DNA of 64,000 nucleotides, from NCBI RefSeq assembly GCF_003003885.1, contig NZ_PVWN01000012.1, positions 1 to 64,000 on the forward strand. The letters run 5' to 3'. The notes beneath the pieces were generated by a model. That model worked only from the letters and a program-made list of their open reading frames with translations, did no database searches and was not told the origin of the DNA. This DNA is from Chlorogloea sp. CCALA 695 (GTDB lineage Bacteria; Cyanobacteriota; Cyanobacteriia; Cyanobacteriales; Chroococcidiopsidaceae). The position numbers and the translations under genes were made by a program. Positions within the stretch are counted from its first letter, which is position 1. Each line of letters opens with the position of its first letter. This document shows, piece after piece, positions 7,438 to 16,839 of the stretch.

Positions 7438-9969
7438 ATGACATCTCTAGATTCATTGGTATGGCTGCAAGAACGAACAGCTTTAGGTATTCTCTCCCCA
7501 ACGGTACTAGAGGCAATTTCCGCCGTTATTAAAGAACAAATAATTCCCGCAAATACGCGCCTTATTGAAGAAGATACTAATCCAGTTGCATTATATATTC
7601 TCATTCAAGGGCAACTAGAAAGTAATCGCATTAATCAACTGGCTCCTACTGCTCCCTATGGTTTTTTACCTGGAGCGGTTATAAACTTGCAAGAATTGCT
7701 ATTAGAGCAACAAGCCGCGCAAACAGTAACTACTTTAAGTGAATGTCATTTGTGGGCTGTTCCCGCCGCTACCTTTAGGCAATTAGTCGCTCAATATCCA
7801 GAAATTGCTCAAGCTTTCTCCCGCCAACTTGCTCAAGAATTAGCGCAATTAACTACTGCTTTTAGTTACGAACAAGAGCGCTCCGTCGCCTTACGTCCTT
7901 ATTTAGTAACTAAAGCCCAACGGGGAATTGTGGGGACGAGTCGCTATGCGGTGCGTTTGCGTCAACAAATTAGACAAGCGGCAGGCGATCGCAAATCTGT
8001 ATTAATATTTGGAGAGCCAGGTTTAGAAAAAGATAACATCGCCGCCCTAATTCACTTTGGCTCACCCCAAAGGCGCGAACCAATTATTAAAGTCAATTGC
8101 GGTATTTTGCAAACTAGCGGCGCAGACTTATTTGGACGCACAGGCGGTAAGCCAGGATTGCTGGAATGGCTAGGAAACGGTACTTTAATTCTCAATAATA
8201 TTCAAGAATTACCCCCCGAATTAGTCCCATCTTTAGCTCAATTGCTAAGAACTAACACTTATACCCCCGTTAGTCGTAATGATGAAGCCGCCGAAACCCA
8301 GACTTCTAGCGCCCGAATTTTGATTGTTTCGGAAACCACGCAGCCAACAATTGAACGTTGTATCGGTCACAATATCAAAGTTCCACCGTTGCGGGTGCGA
8401 AAAACTGATATTAAAGCGCAAGTAGATTACTATATCAGCCTTTACTGTCAAGCCCGAAGCTTAACTAAACCCAAAGTTGTCCCTGAAGCTATCCGCCGCT
8501 TGCAGGCTTACGACTTTCCAGGAAACTTAAAAGAGTTGAATAGTTTAGTAGAAAGGGCAATTGTTCAAGCTGGAGGCGCACCAGAATTAACAGAAGAAAT
8601 ATTTTGGTCAGCCGAAGCCAAGAAAAAGCGATTTCGAGTAAATTTGTTGAACCTTTACCCACAATTGCGGCGGTTTTTGCGGAGCGATTGGTGGCCCGAC
8701 AAAATTAATTATGGTTTTACTTTAACAGTATTTGCGATCGTTGTGGGAATGTTATTTATTGGCCCGCAACATCGCAGCGAAAATGTAGCCCTAAACTTAT
8801 TTTGGGCTTGGTGGTGGCCCTTAATACTATTCGGATTTCCTTTTGTCGGGCGGTTGTGGTGTTCAATTTGTCCATTTATGATTTACGGAGAAGTTACGCA
8901 AAAGCTTTCCTTATGGCTAGTTCCCAGACAATTAAAACGCTGGCCAAGAGAACAAGCCGAAAAATGGGGAGGTTGGTTTTTATTTGGTTTATTCGTCTTA
9001 ATTTTCTTATGGGAAGAACTCTGGAATTTAGAAGACACGGCTTATTTATCTGCTTGCTTGCTACTCTTAATCACCGCCGGAGCAATGATTTTCTCGGCAA
9101 TATTTGAGCGCAGGTTTTGGTGTCGCTATCTTTGTCCAATTGGCGGTATGAATGGCTTATTTGCCAAACTATCAATGACAGAATTACGAGCGCAGCAAGG
9201 CACTTGTTCGGCGGAATGCACTACTTATCAATGCTACAAAGGTGGTGTACAAAAAGGTGAAGGGATGGAGACTAATGGATGTCCTTTATATTCCCATCCC
9301 GCCCAACTAGAAGATAACAAAGATTGCGTACTGTGCATGACTTGTCTTAAAGCTTGTCCTCATCGGTCGGTAGAATTTAACTTACGTCCTCCAGGGATTG
9401 AATTATGGACAACTCACACTCCCCACCTCTACGAAATTGCTTTATTATTTTTGCTACTAAGCGGTGTATTTTTGCATCGTTTACCGGAAATTCAGACAAT
9501 GGGTTTGGAGAATATAGACTTAAAGCCGTTTTTCCCTCATTTAGTCGCATCTATACTAGCTTTAACAATTCCGGTAATTATTCCTGTAGCTGCTTACGGT
9601 TTGACTTCATTAATTTACAGGCTACAAAATACCACACCACGAAGTTTTGTAGAACTCGCTTACGGTTATTTACCTTTAGTATTAGGAGCAAACTTAGCTC
9701 ACTATCTGCGTTTGGGATTAGGGGAAGCGGGGCGGATAATACCAGTAACTTTAGCAACTTTTGGTTACAGCAGTTCATCAATGCCCGTGTTAGTAGCGCA
9801 TCCAGCCGTTACAGCATTTTTGCAAGGAGTAACGCTAATTAGTTCAATTTTATTGACGATTTTATTAACTCAAAAAATTGCTCGTCAACCTTTACAAAGT
9901 CTCTTTCCTCAACATCTTGCTACTATGTTGTTAGGCGTTGGCTTTTGGATAATTATTGTAGGAAGATAG
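7438..9969 (+). CDS. Cyclic-nucleotide / degenerate AAA / polyferredoxin fusion
   Basis: An 843-residue membrane protein with three parts. Residues 20-145 look like a cyclic-nucleotide-binding (CRP-type) domain. Residues 160-390 resemble a sigma-54 activator AAA domain, but Walker A is GEPGLEKD, Walker B is LILNNIQELP instead of a DE pair, and the GAFTGA loop is absent, so it should not remodel sigma-54 (which cyanobacteria lack). Residues 415-843 are a NapH/CcoG-like region: membrane segments, CSICP at Cys475, CRYLCP at Cys562, and a ferredoxin cluster CVLCMTCLKACPH from Cys630. Likely a membrane redox sensor or electron-transfer protein. The architecture recurs in cyanobacteria, function unknown to me. 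Confidence 0.8.
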   Translation: MTSLDSLVWLQERTALGILSPTVLEAISAVIKEQIIPANTRLIEEDTNPVALYILIQGQLESNRINQLAPTAPYGFLPGAVINLQELLLEQQAAQTVTTLSECHLWAVPAATFRQLVAQYPEIAQAFSRQLAQELAQLTTAFSYEQERSVALRPYLVTKAQRGIVGTSRYAVRLRQQIRQAAGDRKSVLIFGEPGLEKDNIAALIHFGSPQRREPIIKVNCGILQTSGADLFGRTGGKPGLLEWLGNGTLILNNIQELPPELVPSLAQLLRTNTYTPVSRNDEAAETQTSSARILIVSETTQPTIERCIGHNIKVPPLRVRKTDIKAQVDYYISLYCQARSLTKPKVVPEAIRRLQAYDFPGNLKELNSLVERAIVQAGGAPELTEEIFWSAEAKKKRFRVNLLNLYPQLRRFLRSDWWPDKINYGFTLTVFAIVVGMLFIGPQHRSENVALNLFWAWWWPLILFGFPFVGRLWCSICPFMIYGEVTQKLSLWLVPRQLKRWPREQAEKWGGWFLFGLFVLIFLWEELWNLEDTAYLSACLLLLITAGAMIFSAIFERRFWCRYLCPIGGMNGLFAKLSMTELRAQQGTCSAECTTYQCYKGGVQKGEGMETNGCPLYSHPAQLEDNKDCVLCMTCLKACPHRSVEFNLRPPGIELWTTHTPHLYEIALLFLLLSGVFLHRLPEIQTMGLENIDLKPFFPHLVASILALTIPVIIPVAAYGLTSLIYRLQNTTPRSFVELAYGYLPLVLGANLAHYLRLGLGEAGRIIPVTLATFGYSSSSMPVLVAHPAVTAFLQGVTLISSILLTILLTQKIARQPLQSLFPQHLATMLLGVGFWIIIVGR

Positions 9970-9987
9970 TGAAACAAAAGTAAAGAT

Positions 9988-11676
9988 TTATTTTGCTGAG
10001 ATTTTCCACAATATATTTATTTTATCCTTGTTTTCACCCATAAAATAAAGTACGTTGCCTACAACAGTAAGGTCTGTAGGGTTAAAGATATCCTCTGTTA
10101 CTAAAGTAGTGTTTTTACCGTCAAATCTCCATAACATTGTTTTGCTACGCTCGGAACCTACAAAATATAGCTGGTCGTTAAAAACGGTTAAATAGTCTGG
10201 ACTATAAACTTCATCGACTGCTAAATAAGTTTTCTCTCCATCATATTTCCATAGTTTCCAACCACTTGTTTCTTCATAAGCTTTAAAATAAAGCTCATTT
10301 TTAAAAACAGCTAAAGTAGTTGCTGTTTCATAGCTGTTCCCTGCTAGTTTCTTAACTAATGATGCTTTATTTTCCTTGAATTTCCAGAGTTCATAGCCAC
10401 TATTAACAAAGAAAAAAAGTTGATTATTATAAGTAGCAAAATAAAATGGGCTGGAACTTTCTTCACCTGGATTTATATCGGCAATTAAGGAAACTTTTTT
10501 ACCGTCATATCTCCATAGCTCACTGCCATGTTCTGCATCTATAGCACTAAAATAAAGTTGATGATTAAATTCTATAAAGGAGCTACCGTAAGCAGGAGAC
10601 GATTTTGTATTTGCTAAAAAAGTAGGTTTTAAACCATCATATTTCCATAACCCTCTACCAGTTTTATCGGTACTAGCAAGAAAATAAAGATTGTTATTAG
10701 AAACAGTTAGAGAACTTGGCTCTGAACCTACTATACCTGGTTGTATATCTATTACCTCAACATTTTTGCCATCAAACTTACATAATTCATTACCGTATTC
10801 TCTATCGTTAATTGTGAAATAGAGGGCATTATGAAAAACTACTAAGTTGCTAGGTTGAAATTGAAAATTATCATCGGTAATCATAGAAAGTAGATTGCCA
10901 TCATACTTCCATAATTCTAATAATCCTAACGATTCATTTATTGCCTGTTCTCTTAATGGAGAATCGCTTTTAATACTCCCTATTGGTAGGGGTGATAAAG
11001 AATCAAATATTGGATTTACTAACTTTTTATTGCCAACTAAATACAAATTATTCTGAAAAGTTGCTAAATTAGATATATTGAATAAATTTTTAATTTTTAC
11101 ACCAGTGAGTTGCTTGGCTGGAGCTTGGGAATGAATAATTGGGCTAGTTGTTGCCACTAACTTAGACTCAAACTGCTCTAATGGTATAAAAATACATAAA
11201 GTCTGTTTATTGAAATGTTTGTGACTGGGCGTTGCAAGTTTTGCATCCTCAAAATACCTAGGTAGCAAAGATACTTTTAGTAAGTCGTTAAGCTTGGTAA
11301 TAAACGATACTGATTTCTGATAAAAGTCTTTAGATTTCCAAACTTCCAAAGTAACTTGCTTCAGCCCATCTTTTTCAGGAATACCACCTCTGCGTACTCG
11401 TTTGAAGTTAAACTGATCGGTGTCGAGCTTGGCAACAACTTCAGTATAAGAAAGATTGTTATCGGTTTTAGACTCAAAGCTAAGAATTTGAAACGATTTA
11501 ACGGAATGCAATTTTAAAGTTTCACTAGGCTTACAGTATTGCTGGTTAGCTTTGCTAAAGTTACCAGCCTGAAGAAAACTTAAATGATTTTCAGCTAAAG
11601 ATTTAGGGCTAATACAAGCTATAGGGGTTAACAAAAGAACGATCAAGAGAACAAAAATATAGTGTTTGCGATTCAT
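9988..11676 (-). CDS. Lipoprotein with ELW-type beta-propeller repeats
   Basis: A 562-residue putative lipoprotein. The signal peptide (hydrophobic residues 8-18) ends in a lipobox LTPIAC, with Cys21 as the lipidation site. Residues 25-180 form an N-terminal domain. From about residue 190 there are seven or so repeats with ELWKYDG / LWKYDGLKP / ELWRYDGKK signatures alternating with NNLYF or NQLYF strands, spaced 45-55 residues apart, as in beta-propeller-like ELW-repeat proteins. Probably faces the periplasm. Convergent with the preceding gene. Confidence 0.75.
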   Translation of the reverse strand: MNRKHYIFVLLIVLLLTPIACISPKSLAENHLSFLQAGNFSKANQQYCKPSETLKLHSVKSFQILSFESKTDNNLSYTEVVAKLDTDQFNFKRVRRGGIPEKDGLKQVTLEVWKSKDFYQKSVSFITKLNDLLKVSLLPRYFEDAKLATPSHKHFNKQTLCIFIPLEQFESKLVATTSPIIHSQAPAKQLTGVKIKNLFNISNLATFQNNLYLVGNKKLVNPIFDSLSPLPIGSIKSDSPLREQAINESLGLLELWKYDGNLLSMITDDNFQFQPSNLVVFHNALYFTINDREYGNELCKFDGKNVEVIDIQPGIVGSEPSSLTVSNNNLYFLASTDKTGRGLWKYDGLKPTFLANTKSSPAYGSSFIEFNHQLYFSAIDAEHGSELWRYDGKKVSLIADINPGEESSSPFYFATYNNQLFFFVNSGYELWKFKENKASLVKKLAGNSYETATTLAVFKNELYFKAYEETSGWKLWKYDGEKTYLAVDEVYSPDYLTVFNDQLYFVGSERSKTMLWRFDGKNTTLVTEDIFNPTDLTVVGNVLYFMGENKDKINILWKISAK

Positions 11677-12027
11677 AAGAGAGCAGTTGCAGCAATGTTT
11701 TTAAATAGGTATGCCCTAGCAACAGCTTGTTAGGCTTTCAAAAATCACAGCTCTTGGCAAGTAGCTAGCTCCCTTAGGATAGGATTCCCAAATCACAGCC
11801 TAGAATAACTACAACGAGATATTTAAGTTAGAAGATGCGATCGCCTCATCCACCTCTGACAATTAATAAATTCTGGCGGAAAAAACAGTGACTTAAAATA
11901 CATTTTGCCTTTTGCAAAATGACAAATTTTCAACTTAATGCTTTTAAATTCTCTACATTCAACCCCAGGTTAGAACTATAAAACTGTAAATATCTGTAAC
12001 TTATCTGTGAAGCACTAAAAAGTAATC
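11677..12027. other. Intergenic region before the GH13 gene
   Basis: A 351-bp gap between divergent genes. It contains one GCGATCGC octamer and an inverted repeat CATTTTGC / GCAAAATG near 11901-11921. I see no gene in it. Promoters for both neighbours are expected here. Confidence 0.35.
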
Positions 12028-13485
12028 ATGCAGATTCAAACCCCAGATTGGGTAAAACACGCAGTTTTTTATCAAATATTCCCTGATCGCTTTGCCAAAA
12101 GTCAAGAGCCGCACAAGCGAGTTTTAAAAACTGTATCTTGGGAGGAATGGGACGATATGCCTACACTCCAAGGCTACAAAGGTGGTGACTTGTGGGGAGT
12201 TTTAGAGCAGTTAGATTATTTGCAAAGTCTAGGCGTTAATGCAATTTACTTTACGCCAATTTTTCAATCTGCCAGCAATCACCGTTACCATACCCATGAT
12301 TACTACCAAATCGATCCTATGTTGGGCGGAAATGATGCCTTTAAAGATTTACTTGTAGCCTGTCACGATCGCAATATTAAAGTAGTTTTAGATGGAGTAT
12401 TTAACCACTCTAGTCGCGGCTTCTTCTTTTTCCACGATGTCCTAGAAAATGGCCCTCATTCCCCTTGGGTAGACTGGTTTAAAATTCACGGTTGGCCCTT
12501 GTCTCCCTATAATGGCGAATTTCCAGCAAATTACGAAGGCTGGGCAGACAACCGAGCGCTACCAGTATTCAACCATGACAATCCTGAAGTGCGAGAGTAC
12601 ATTATGGAAATTGCCGAGTATTGGATTAAATTGGGCATCGACGGCTGGCGTTTGGATGTACCCTTTGAAGTCAAATCGCCCGGATTTTGGCAAGAATTTA
12701 GAACTCGCGTTAAGGCTATTAACCCCGAAGCTTATATTGTGGGCGAAGTGTGGGAAGACTCTACAGAGTGGCTAGACGGCACGCAATTTGACGGCGTGAT
12801 GAATTACTTATTTGCTGCGCCTACCATCGCTTTCGCAGCAGGCGATCGCGTGGATATGGCACAAGTCCAAGACAGGTCTTACCATCCCTATCCCCCATTA
12901 TTTGCCGCCGAATACGGTGACAAAATTCAATCTTTACTAGAGCTTTACCCTTGGGAAATTCAGTTAACTCAACTTAATTTGTTGGCTAGTCACGATACGG
13001 CTAGGCTAATTTCTATTGCTGGTGGCGATCGCTCAAGTGTAGAATTATCAACGTTACTATTACTAACTTTTCCTGGCGCTCCTAGCATCTACTACGGCGA
13101 TGAAGTTGGTCTACCTGGGCGTTTAGATCCCGATTCAAGGCGGGGTTTTCCTTTAGAATCTCAGTGGGAGCGCGATGTTTTAGACTATCACCGTCAGCTA
13201 ATTTCTATTCGTCACAATTACCCAGCCTTGCGTACAGGTAGTTATAAAGTTATCTATGCTCAAGGTGCGTTGTATATATTTGCCCGAATTTTAGACGCGG
13301 AAGAATTGATTATTGCTGTTAATGCTGGTACGGCAGAAGTTACCGCTACTGTTAAAGTTGAAGCTTTAACTTCTCAACCTAGCAAAGTTTTGTATGGCAC
13401 GGGAGAAATAAGCTGGAGTGACGAAGAACACTCTTTAACTATTAATATTCCGTCTCGTAGTGGGAGTATTTTCGCCGCTAGTTAA
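12028..13485 (+). CDS. GH13 alpha-amylase family glycosidase (neopullulanase-like)
   Basis: A 485-residue glycoside hydrolase of family 13, probably acting on alpha-glucans, cyclomaltodextrins or glycogen breakdown products in the cytosol (no signal peptide). The catalytic triad is clear: nucleophile Asp210 in GWRLDVPFEV, acid/base Glu240 in GEVWED, and Asp323 in SHDTARL. DGVFNHSSRGF is conserved region I. It lacks the N-terminal domain of classical neopullulanases. A strong terminator follows the stop. Confidence 0.88.
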   Translation: MQIQTPDWVKHAVFYQIFPDRFAKSQEPHKRVLKTVSWEEWDDMPTLQGYKGGDLWGVLEQLDYLQSLGVNAIYFTPIFQSASNHRYHTHDYYQIDPMLGGNDAFKDLLVACHDRNIKVVLDGVFNHSSRGFFFFHDVLENGPHSPWVDWFKIHGWPLSPYNGEFPANYEGWADNRALPVFNHDNPEVREYIMEIAEYWIKLGIDGWRLDVPFEVKSPGFWQEFRTRVKAINPEAYIVGEVWEDSTEWLDGTQFDGVMNYLFAAPTIAFAAGDRVDMAQVQDRSYHPYPPLFAAEYGDKIQSLLELYPWEIQLTQLNLLASHDTARLISIAGGDRSSVELSTLLLLTFPGAPSIYYGDEVGLPGRLDPDSRRGFPLESQWERDVLDYHRQLISIRHNYPALRTGSYKVIYAQGALYIFARILDAEELIIAVNAGTAEVTATVKVEALTSQPSKVLYGTGEISWSDEEHSLTINIPSRSGSIFAAS

Positions 13486-13490
13486 AACAA

Positions 13491-13524
13491 AACAAGAGGT
13501 ATCTGTAATTAGATACCTCTTGTT
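13491..13524. terminator. Strong hairpin terminator
   Basis: A perfect 14-bp stem, AACAAGAGGTATCT (13491-13504) with its complement at 13511-13524, and a 6-nt loop. The sequence runs AAAACAAAAC before and TTGTTTC after it, so it can end transcription in both directions between the convergent GH13 gene and the small minus-strand gene. Confidence 0.85.
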
Positions 13525-13621
13525 TCAATGTTTGTGCTAAGTTGCAACAGTGTTTTGCTACTTAACGATTTTTTGGCAAAGCTTTACAATGCTGTGATCG
13601 GTTCAGTCAATGCCAGAAAAA

Positions 13622-13939
13622 TTATGAGAGTGACTTACCAGCTTCAGTAAGCATTTTGCCTAATTCTGCCATTTGCGTACCTGCATCACCACCAGTGCTT
13701 GTACCAGCACCAGAAGCTTGTCCACCTAGTTTTGTCAACAATGCACCGATTGAAGAACCAGAGGCGCTACCGCTTGTTAAAGCAGTTTTGAGTTCGCTAA
13801 GAGTTGCTGCAACTTCTGGTGCTGCATCTTTGAGTTGTGAGTGCCAGCTTTCAATATTTTCTACTGCTGCTGCTGCTGGAAGTGCTGTTAATCCGCCTTT
13901 CAAAGCAGAGATTGTTGAACTGAGGTCTGCTGTTGCCAT
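13622..13939 (-). CDS. Small Ala/Ser/Gly-rich hypothetical protein
   Basis: A 105-residue protein not recognised. It is rich in alanine, serine, glycine and leucine, with amphipathic helical stretches at residues 8-45 and a low-complexity GGQASGAGTSTGGDAG linker near residues 72-88. There is no signal peptide or convincing membrane segment. Codon use resembles the core genes around it, which favours a real gene. Unknown function. Confidence 0.6.
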   Translation of the reverse strand: MATADLSSTISALKGGLTALPAAAAVENIESWHSQLKDAAPEVAATLSELKTALTSGSASGSSIGALLTKLGGQASGAGTSTGGDAGTQMAELGKMLTEAGKSLS

Positions 13940-14187
13940 AATTATCTACTTTGAAATGTTTTACCTTGTTACTGTAACAAGTTTTACAACTTTGTGGGTT
14001 GAAATTAGGTTAATTTGAGTTTAAAAATTATTTAAATCCAACCTAATCTTAGAAATAATTTATTTACAGATAAAAACCATCCTTTTAGCAGATGTATTTG
14101 TTTAGAAAATGTAAGTAAAGCAGAATAAATACTTCTACTTTACTTGCGAACTTCAAAAAAGAGCGATCGCCTAAATTATACAAGTAT

Positions 14188-14604
14188 CTACTCAGCCGCT
14201 ACTAATGCAGGTATTAAAACGCCATCAATGATATGGATTACACCATTATCAGCAATAATATCTGTTTGCAAAACGTTAGCGTCATTAACTTTAATACCAT
14301 TATTATTTTCAATAGCAACGATTGAACCTTCTACAGTGGCGGCTTCTTCAATTTGCTGCAAATCTTCTGCTCTTACGTCTCCAAAGACTACATGATAAGT
14401 TAAGATTCTTTTGAGTTTGGGGATGTCTTGGAGTAAAGCAGCTAAAGCTTCTTGAGGCAACTTAGAAAAGGCTTCGTCAGTGGGGGCAAAAACTGTATAA
14501 GATCCTTCACTTTTGAGCAAATCTACTAAGTCGGCGCTTTCAATTGCTTTTACTAAGGTAGTAAAATTTCCGGCATTAACAGCAGTTGCGATAATATCAG
14601 CCAT
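14188..14604 (-). CDS. Fasciclin-domain protein
   Basis: A 138-residue single FAS1 domain. The H1 motif is TVFAPTDEAFSKLP (about residues 37-50), followed by LTYHVV and then the H2 region VIHIIDGVLIP near the C terminus. FAS1 domains mediate adhesion or ligand binding; here no signal peptide is present. A complete, typical short cyanobacterial fasciclin. It is the last chromosomal gene before the transposon island. Confidence 0.9.
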   Translation of the reverse strand: MADIIATAVNAGNFTTLVKAIESADLVDLLKSEGSYTVFAPTDEAFSKLPQEALAALLQDIPKLKRILTYHVVFGDVRAEDLQQIEEAATVEGSIVAIENNNGIKVNDANVLQTDIIADNGVIHIIDGVLIPALVAAE

Positions 14605-14856
14605 GATAGATTTTTGAAATGGTTCAACTTTATAGTACAGCCTGCCTCCTTCAAGAGAACATCAAACTTGCTGCAATAAGCACGGGATTGGTTGAGAGCT
14701 AAATCGGATTTAAAGGCTCGTACATGGGTACAAGTGGACATTAGCAAAGCTGTAGCCCATTATTGCCTCCAATCGTCAGCAACGCTCACATCCATAAAGT
14801 TGCTAATTTTCCATCAACTCAGCTTACGACACCGAGAATTTGCAGAGGTACTAATT
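14605..14856. other. Chromosomal flank of the CAST island
   Basis: A 252-bp gap between the fasciclin gene and the outer end of element 1. I see no gene or RNA in it. Before the insertions its last bases (ending ACTAATTT) would have run straight into AAGTCGGGA, the 3' end of tRNA-Pro now found at 46352. Confidence 0.5.
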
Positions 14857-15083
14857 TGTCGATTGCCACATTATTTGTCCACTTGCCAAATTATTGACCG
14901 CTAATTCTAATAGCTTGCTAGCCTAATCTACACAAGGGTTACAGCTATTAAATCTCCTAAAAATATTGAATAAGCTTTTTGACAAATTAGTTGTCCGGTT
15001 TATGAAACTTGACAAATTCTTTGTCCTCTCTTGAAAGAGGCGAAAATCACAACTTTTGTAAAGAATTGACACAATCTTTGTCC
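14857..15083. repeat. Element 1 tnsB-side end with TnsB-type repeats
   Basis: Five related sites run through this end: TTGCCACATTATTTGTCC (from 14863), TTGCCAAATTATTGACCG (from 14883), TTGACAAATTAGTTGTCC (from 14979), TTGACAAATTCTTTGTCC (from 15009) and TTGACACAATCTTTGTCC (from 15065). They resemble the TnsB-binding repeats of known V-K CAST ends. The last lies just upstream of tnsB, so TnsB could repress its own promoter. Confidence 0.8.
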
Positions 15084-15129
15084 TTAAAAGGATAATACAA
15101 ACATGATTGTATAAAACAATTGTGTAAAT

Positions 15130-16836
15130 ATGCAGGATGATCGCTCCTTGGAAGTACCAATACCTGCTGAAGTAAATGAAATCGTCACTGATTTCTCTGA
15201 TGATGCAAAGCTGATGCAGGAAGTGATCCAGAGTCTTTTGGAACCCTGTGATCGCATTACCTACGGACAACGGCAACGGGAAGCGGCTGCCAAACTCGGA
15301 AAATCAGTACGGACTATACGAAGGCTGGTGAAGAAGTGGGAAGCAGAAGGTTTAAATGCACTACAAGCAACTCAAAGAACTGATAAAGGAAAACATCGAA
15401 TTGATCAGAAGTGGCAGGAGTTTATTATCAAAACCTACAAGGAAGGTAATAAAGGTAGTAAACGGATAACTCCCCAACAAGTAGCTGTGCGCGTGGCAGC
15501 AAAGGCAGCAGAACTAGGTCAGGAAAAGTATCCGAGTTATAGAACGGTATATCGAGTCTTACAACCAATAATTGAGAAACAAGATAAAACCCAAAGTGTG
15601 AGAAGTCGCGGATGGAGAGGATCGCGGCTATCAGTGAAGACTCGTGACGGTCAAGATTTATCGGTGGAATATAGCAACCACGTCTGGCAATGCGACCATA
15701 CCCGTGCGGATGTTCTATTAGTAGATCGCGATGGTCAACTACTTGGTCGTCCCTGGCTTACAACGGTGATTGATACTTATTCTCGTTGCATTATTGGAAT
15801 TAATTTGGGCTACGATGCACCGAGTTCTCAGGTAGTGGCGTTGGCGTTGCGTCATGCGATTTTGCCAAAGCAGTATAGTTCTGAATACAAATTGCACTGC
15901 GAATGGGGTACTTATGGCAAACCTGAACACTTCTATACAGATGGTGGCAAAGATTTTCGTTCTAACCACTTGCAGCAGATTGGAGTGCAGTTAGGGTTTG
16001 TTTGTCATTTACGCGATCGCCCTTCTGAGGGTGGGATTGTTGAGCGTCCCTTTGGCACTTTTAACACAAATTTGTTCTCAACTTTGCCAGGATATACGGG
16101 TTCTAATGTGCAGGAACGCCCAGAGGAAGCAGAGAAAGAAGCAAGCCTGACTCTGCGGGAGCTAGAACAACTGTTGGTGCGCTACATAGTGGATAAATAC
16201 AACCAAAGTATTGATGCACGTATGGGCGATCAAACTCGGTTCCAGCGATGGGAAGCGGGGTTAATTGCAGTACCTAGTCCAATTTCCGAACGAGATTTAG
16301 ATATTTGTTTGATGAAGCAAACTCGGCGGACGATCTACCGAGGCGGGTATCTGCAATTTGAGAATTTGACGTATCGAGGCGATCGCCTGGAAGTTTATGC
16401 AGGGGAAAGTGTCGTTTTACGGTATGAAGAGAAGGATATTACGACGATTTTGGTCTACCGCAAGGAAGGCGGTAAAGAGGTTTTTTTAGCCCATGCTTAT
16501 GCACAAGATTTACAAACTGAGCAGTTGTCTTTTGATGAGGCTAAAGCTAGCAGCCGCAAGCTCCGAGACGCTGGAAAAGCAGTTAGCAATCGTTCCATTT
16601 TGGCAGAGGTACGCTATAGCGCTAGCGCGCTCGCAGAGCTTCGCGAAACATTCCTGGCTCAAAAGAAAAGCAAAAAAGAACGTCAAAAATCTGAGCAAGT
16701 TCAAATTCACAGAAAAAAAGAACTATTTCCCATTGAGGCTGAAGCCACAGAATTTGAATCTCTTGTTGATGAACTCGAAACAGAGACTATAGAAGTTTTT
16801 GATTACGAACAAATGCGTGAAGATTATGGATTGTAG
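15130..16836 (+). CDS. tnsB: TnsB transposase, element 1
   Basis: The DDE transposase of the CAST, which binds the end repeats and joins the 3' ends to target DNA. In 568 residues it shows an N-terminal helix-turn-helix region (RQREAAAKLGKSVRTIRRLV), a second DNA-binding domain, then the RNase H-fold core: Asp189 in WQCDHTRAD, Asp271 in YTDGGKDFR and Glu305 in GGIVERPFG. The C-terminal tail is charged and probably contacts TnsC. All catalytic residues are intact. No tnsA is present, as usual for V-K, which predicts a replicative (cointegrate) mechanism. tnsC follows after 3 bp. Confidence 0.95.
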   Translation: MQDDRSLEVPIPAEVNEIVTDFSDDAKLMQEVIQSLLEPCDRITYGQRQREAAAKLGKSVRTIRRLVKKWEAEGLNALQATQRTDKGKHRIDQKWQEFIIKTYKEGNKGSKRITPQQVAVRVAAKAAELGQEKYPSYRTVYRVLQPIIEKQDKTQSVRSRGWRGSRLSVKTRDGQDLSVEYSNHVWQCDHTRADVLLVDRDGQLLGRPWLTTVIDTYSRCIIGINLGYDAPSSQVVALALRHAILPKQYSSEYKLHCEWGTYGKPEHFYTDGGKDFRSNHLQQIGVQLGFVCHLRDRPSEGGIVERPFGTFNTNLFSTLPGYTGSNVQERPEEAEKEASLTLRELEQLLVRYIVDKYNQSIDARMGDQTRFQRWEAGLIAVPSPISERDLDICLMKQTRRTIYRGGYLQFENLTYRGDRLEVYAGESVVLRYEEKDITTILVYRKEGGKEVFLAHAYAQDLQTEQLSFDEAKASSRKLRDAGKAVSNRSILAEVRYSASALAELRETFLAQKKSKKERQKSEQVQIHRKKELFPIEAEATEFESLVDELETETIEVFDYEQMREDYGL

Positions 16837-16839
16837 GGA

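Noticed and set aside
7438-9969. Sigma-54-dependent transcription activator
   Set aside because: Walker B acids and the GAFTGA loop are missing, no C-terminal HTH is present, and the protein ends in a polyferredoxin membrane region.
14692-14904. A 70-codon ORF crossing the outer end of element 1
   Set aside because: It spans the transposon junction and has no family resemblance.
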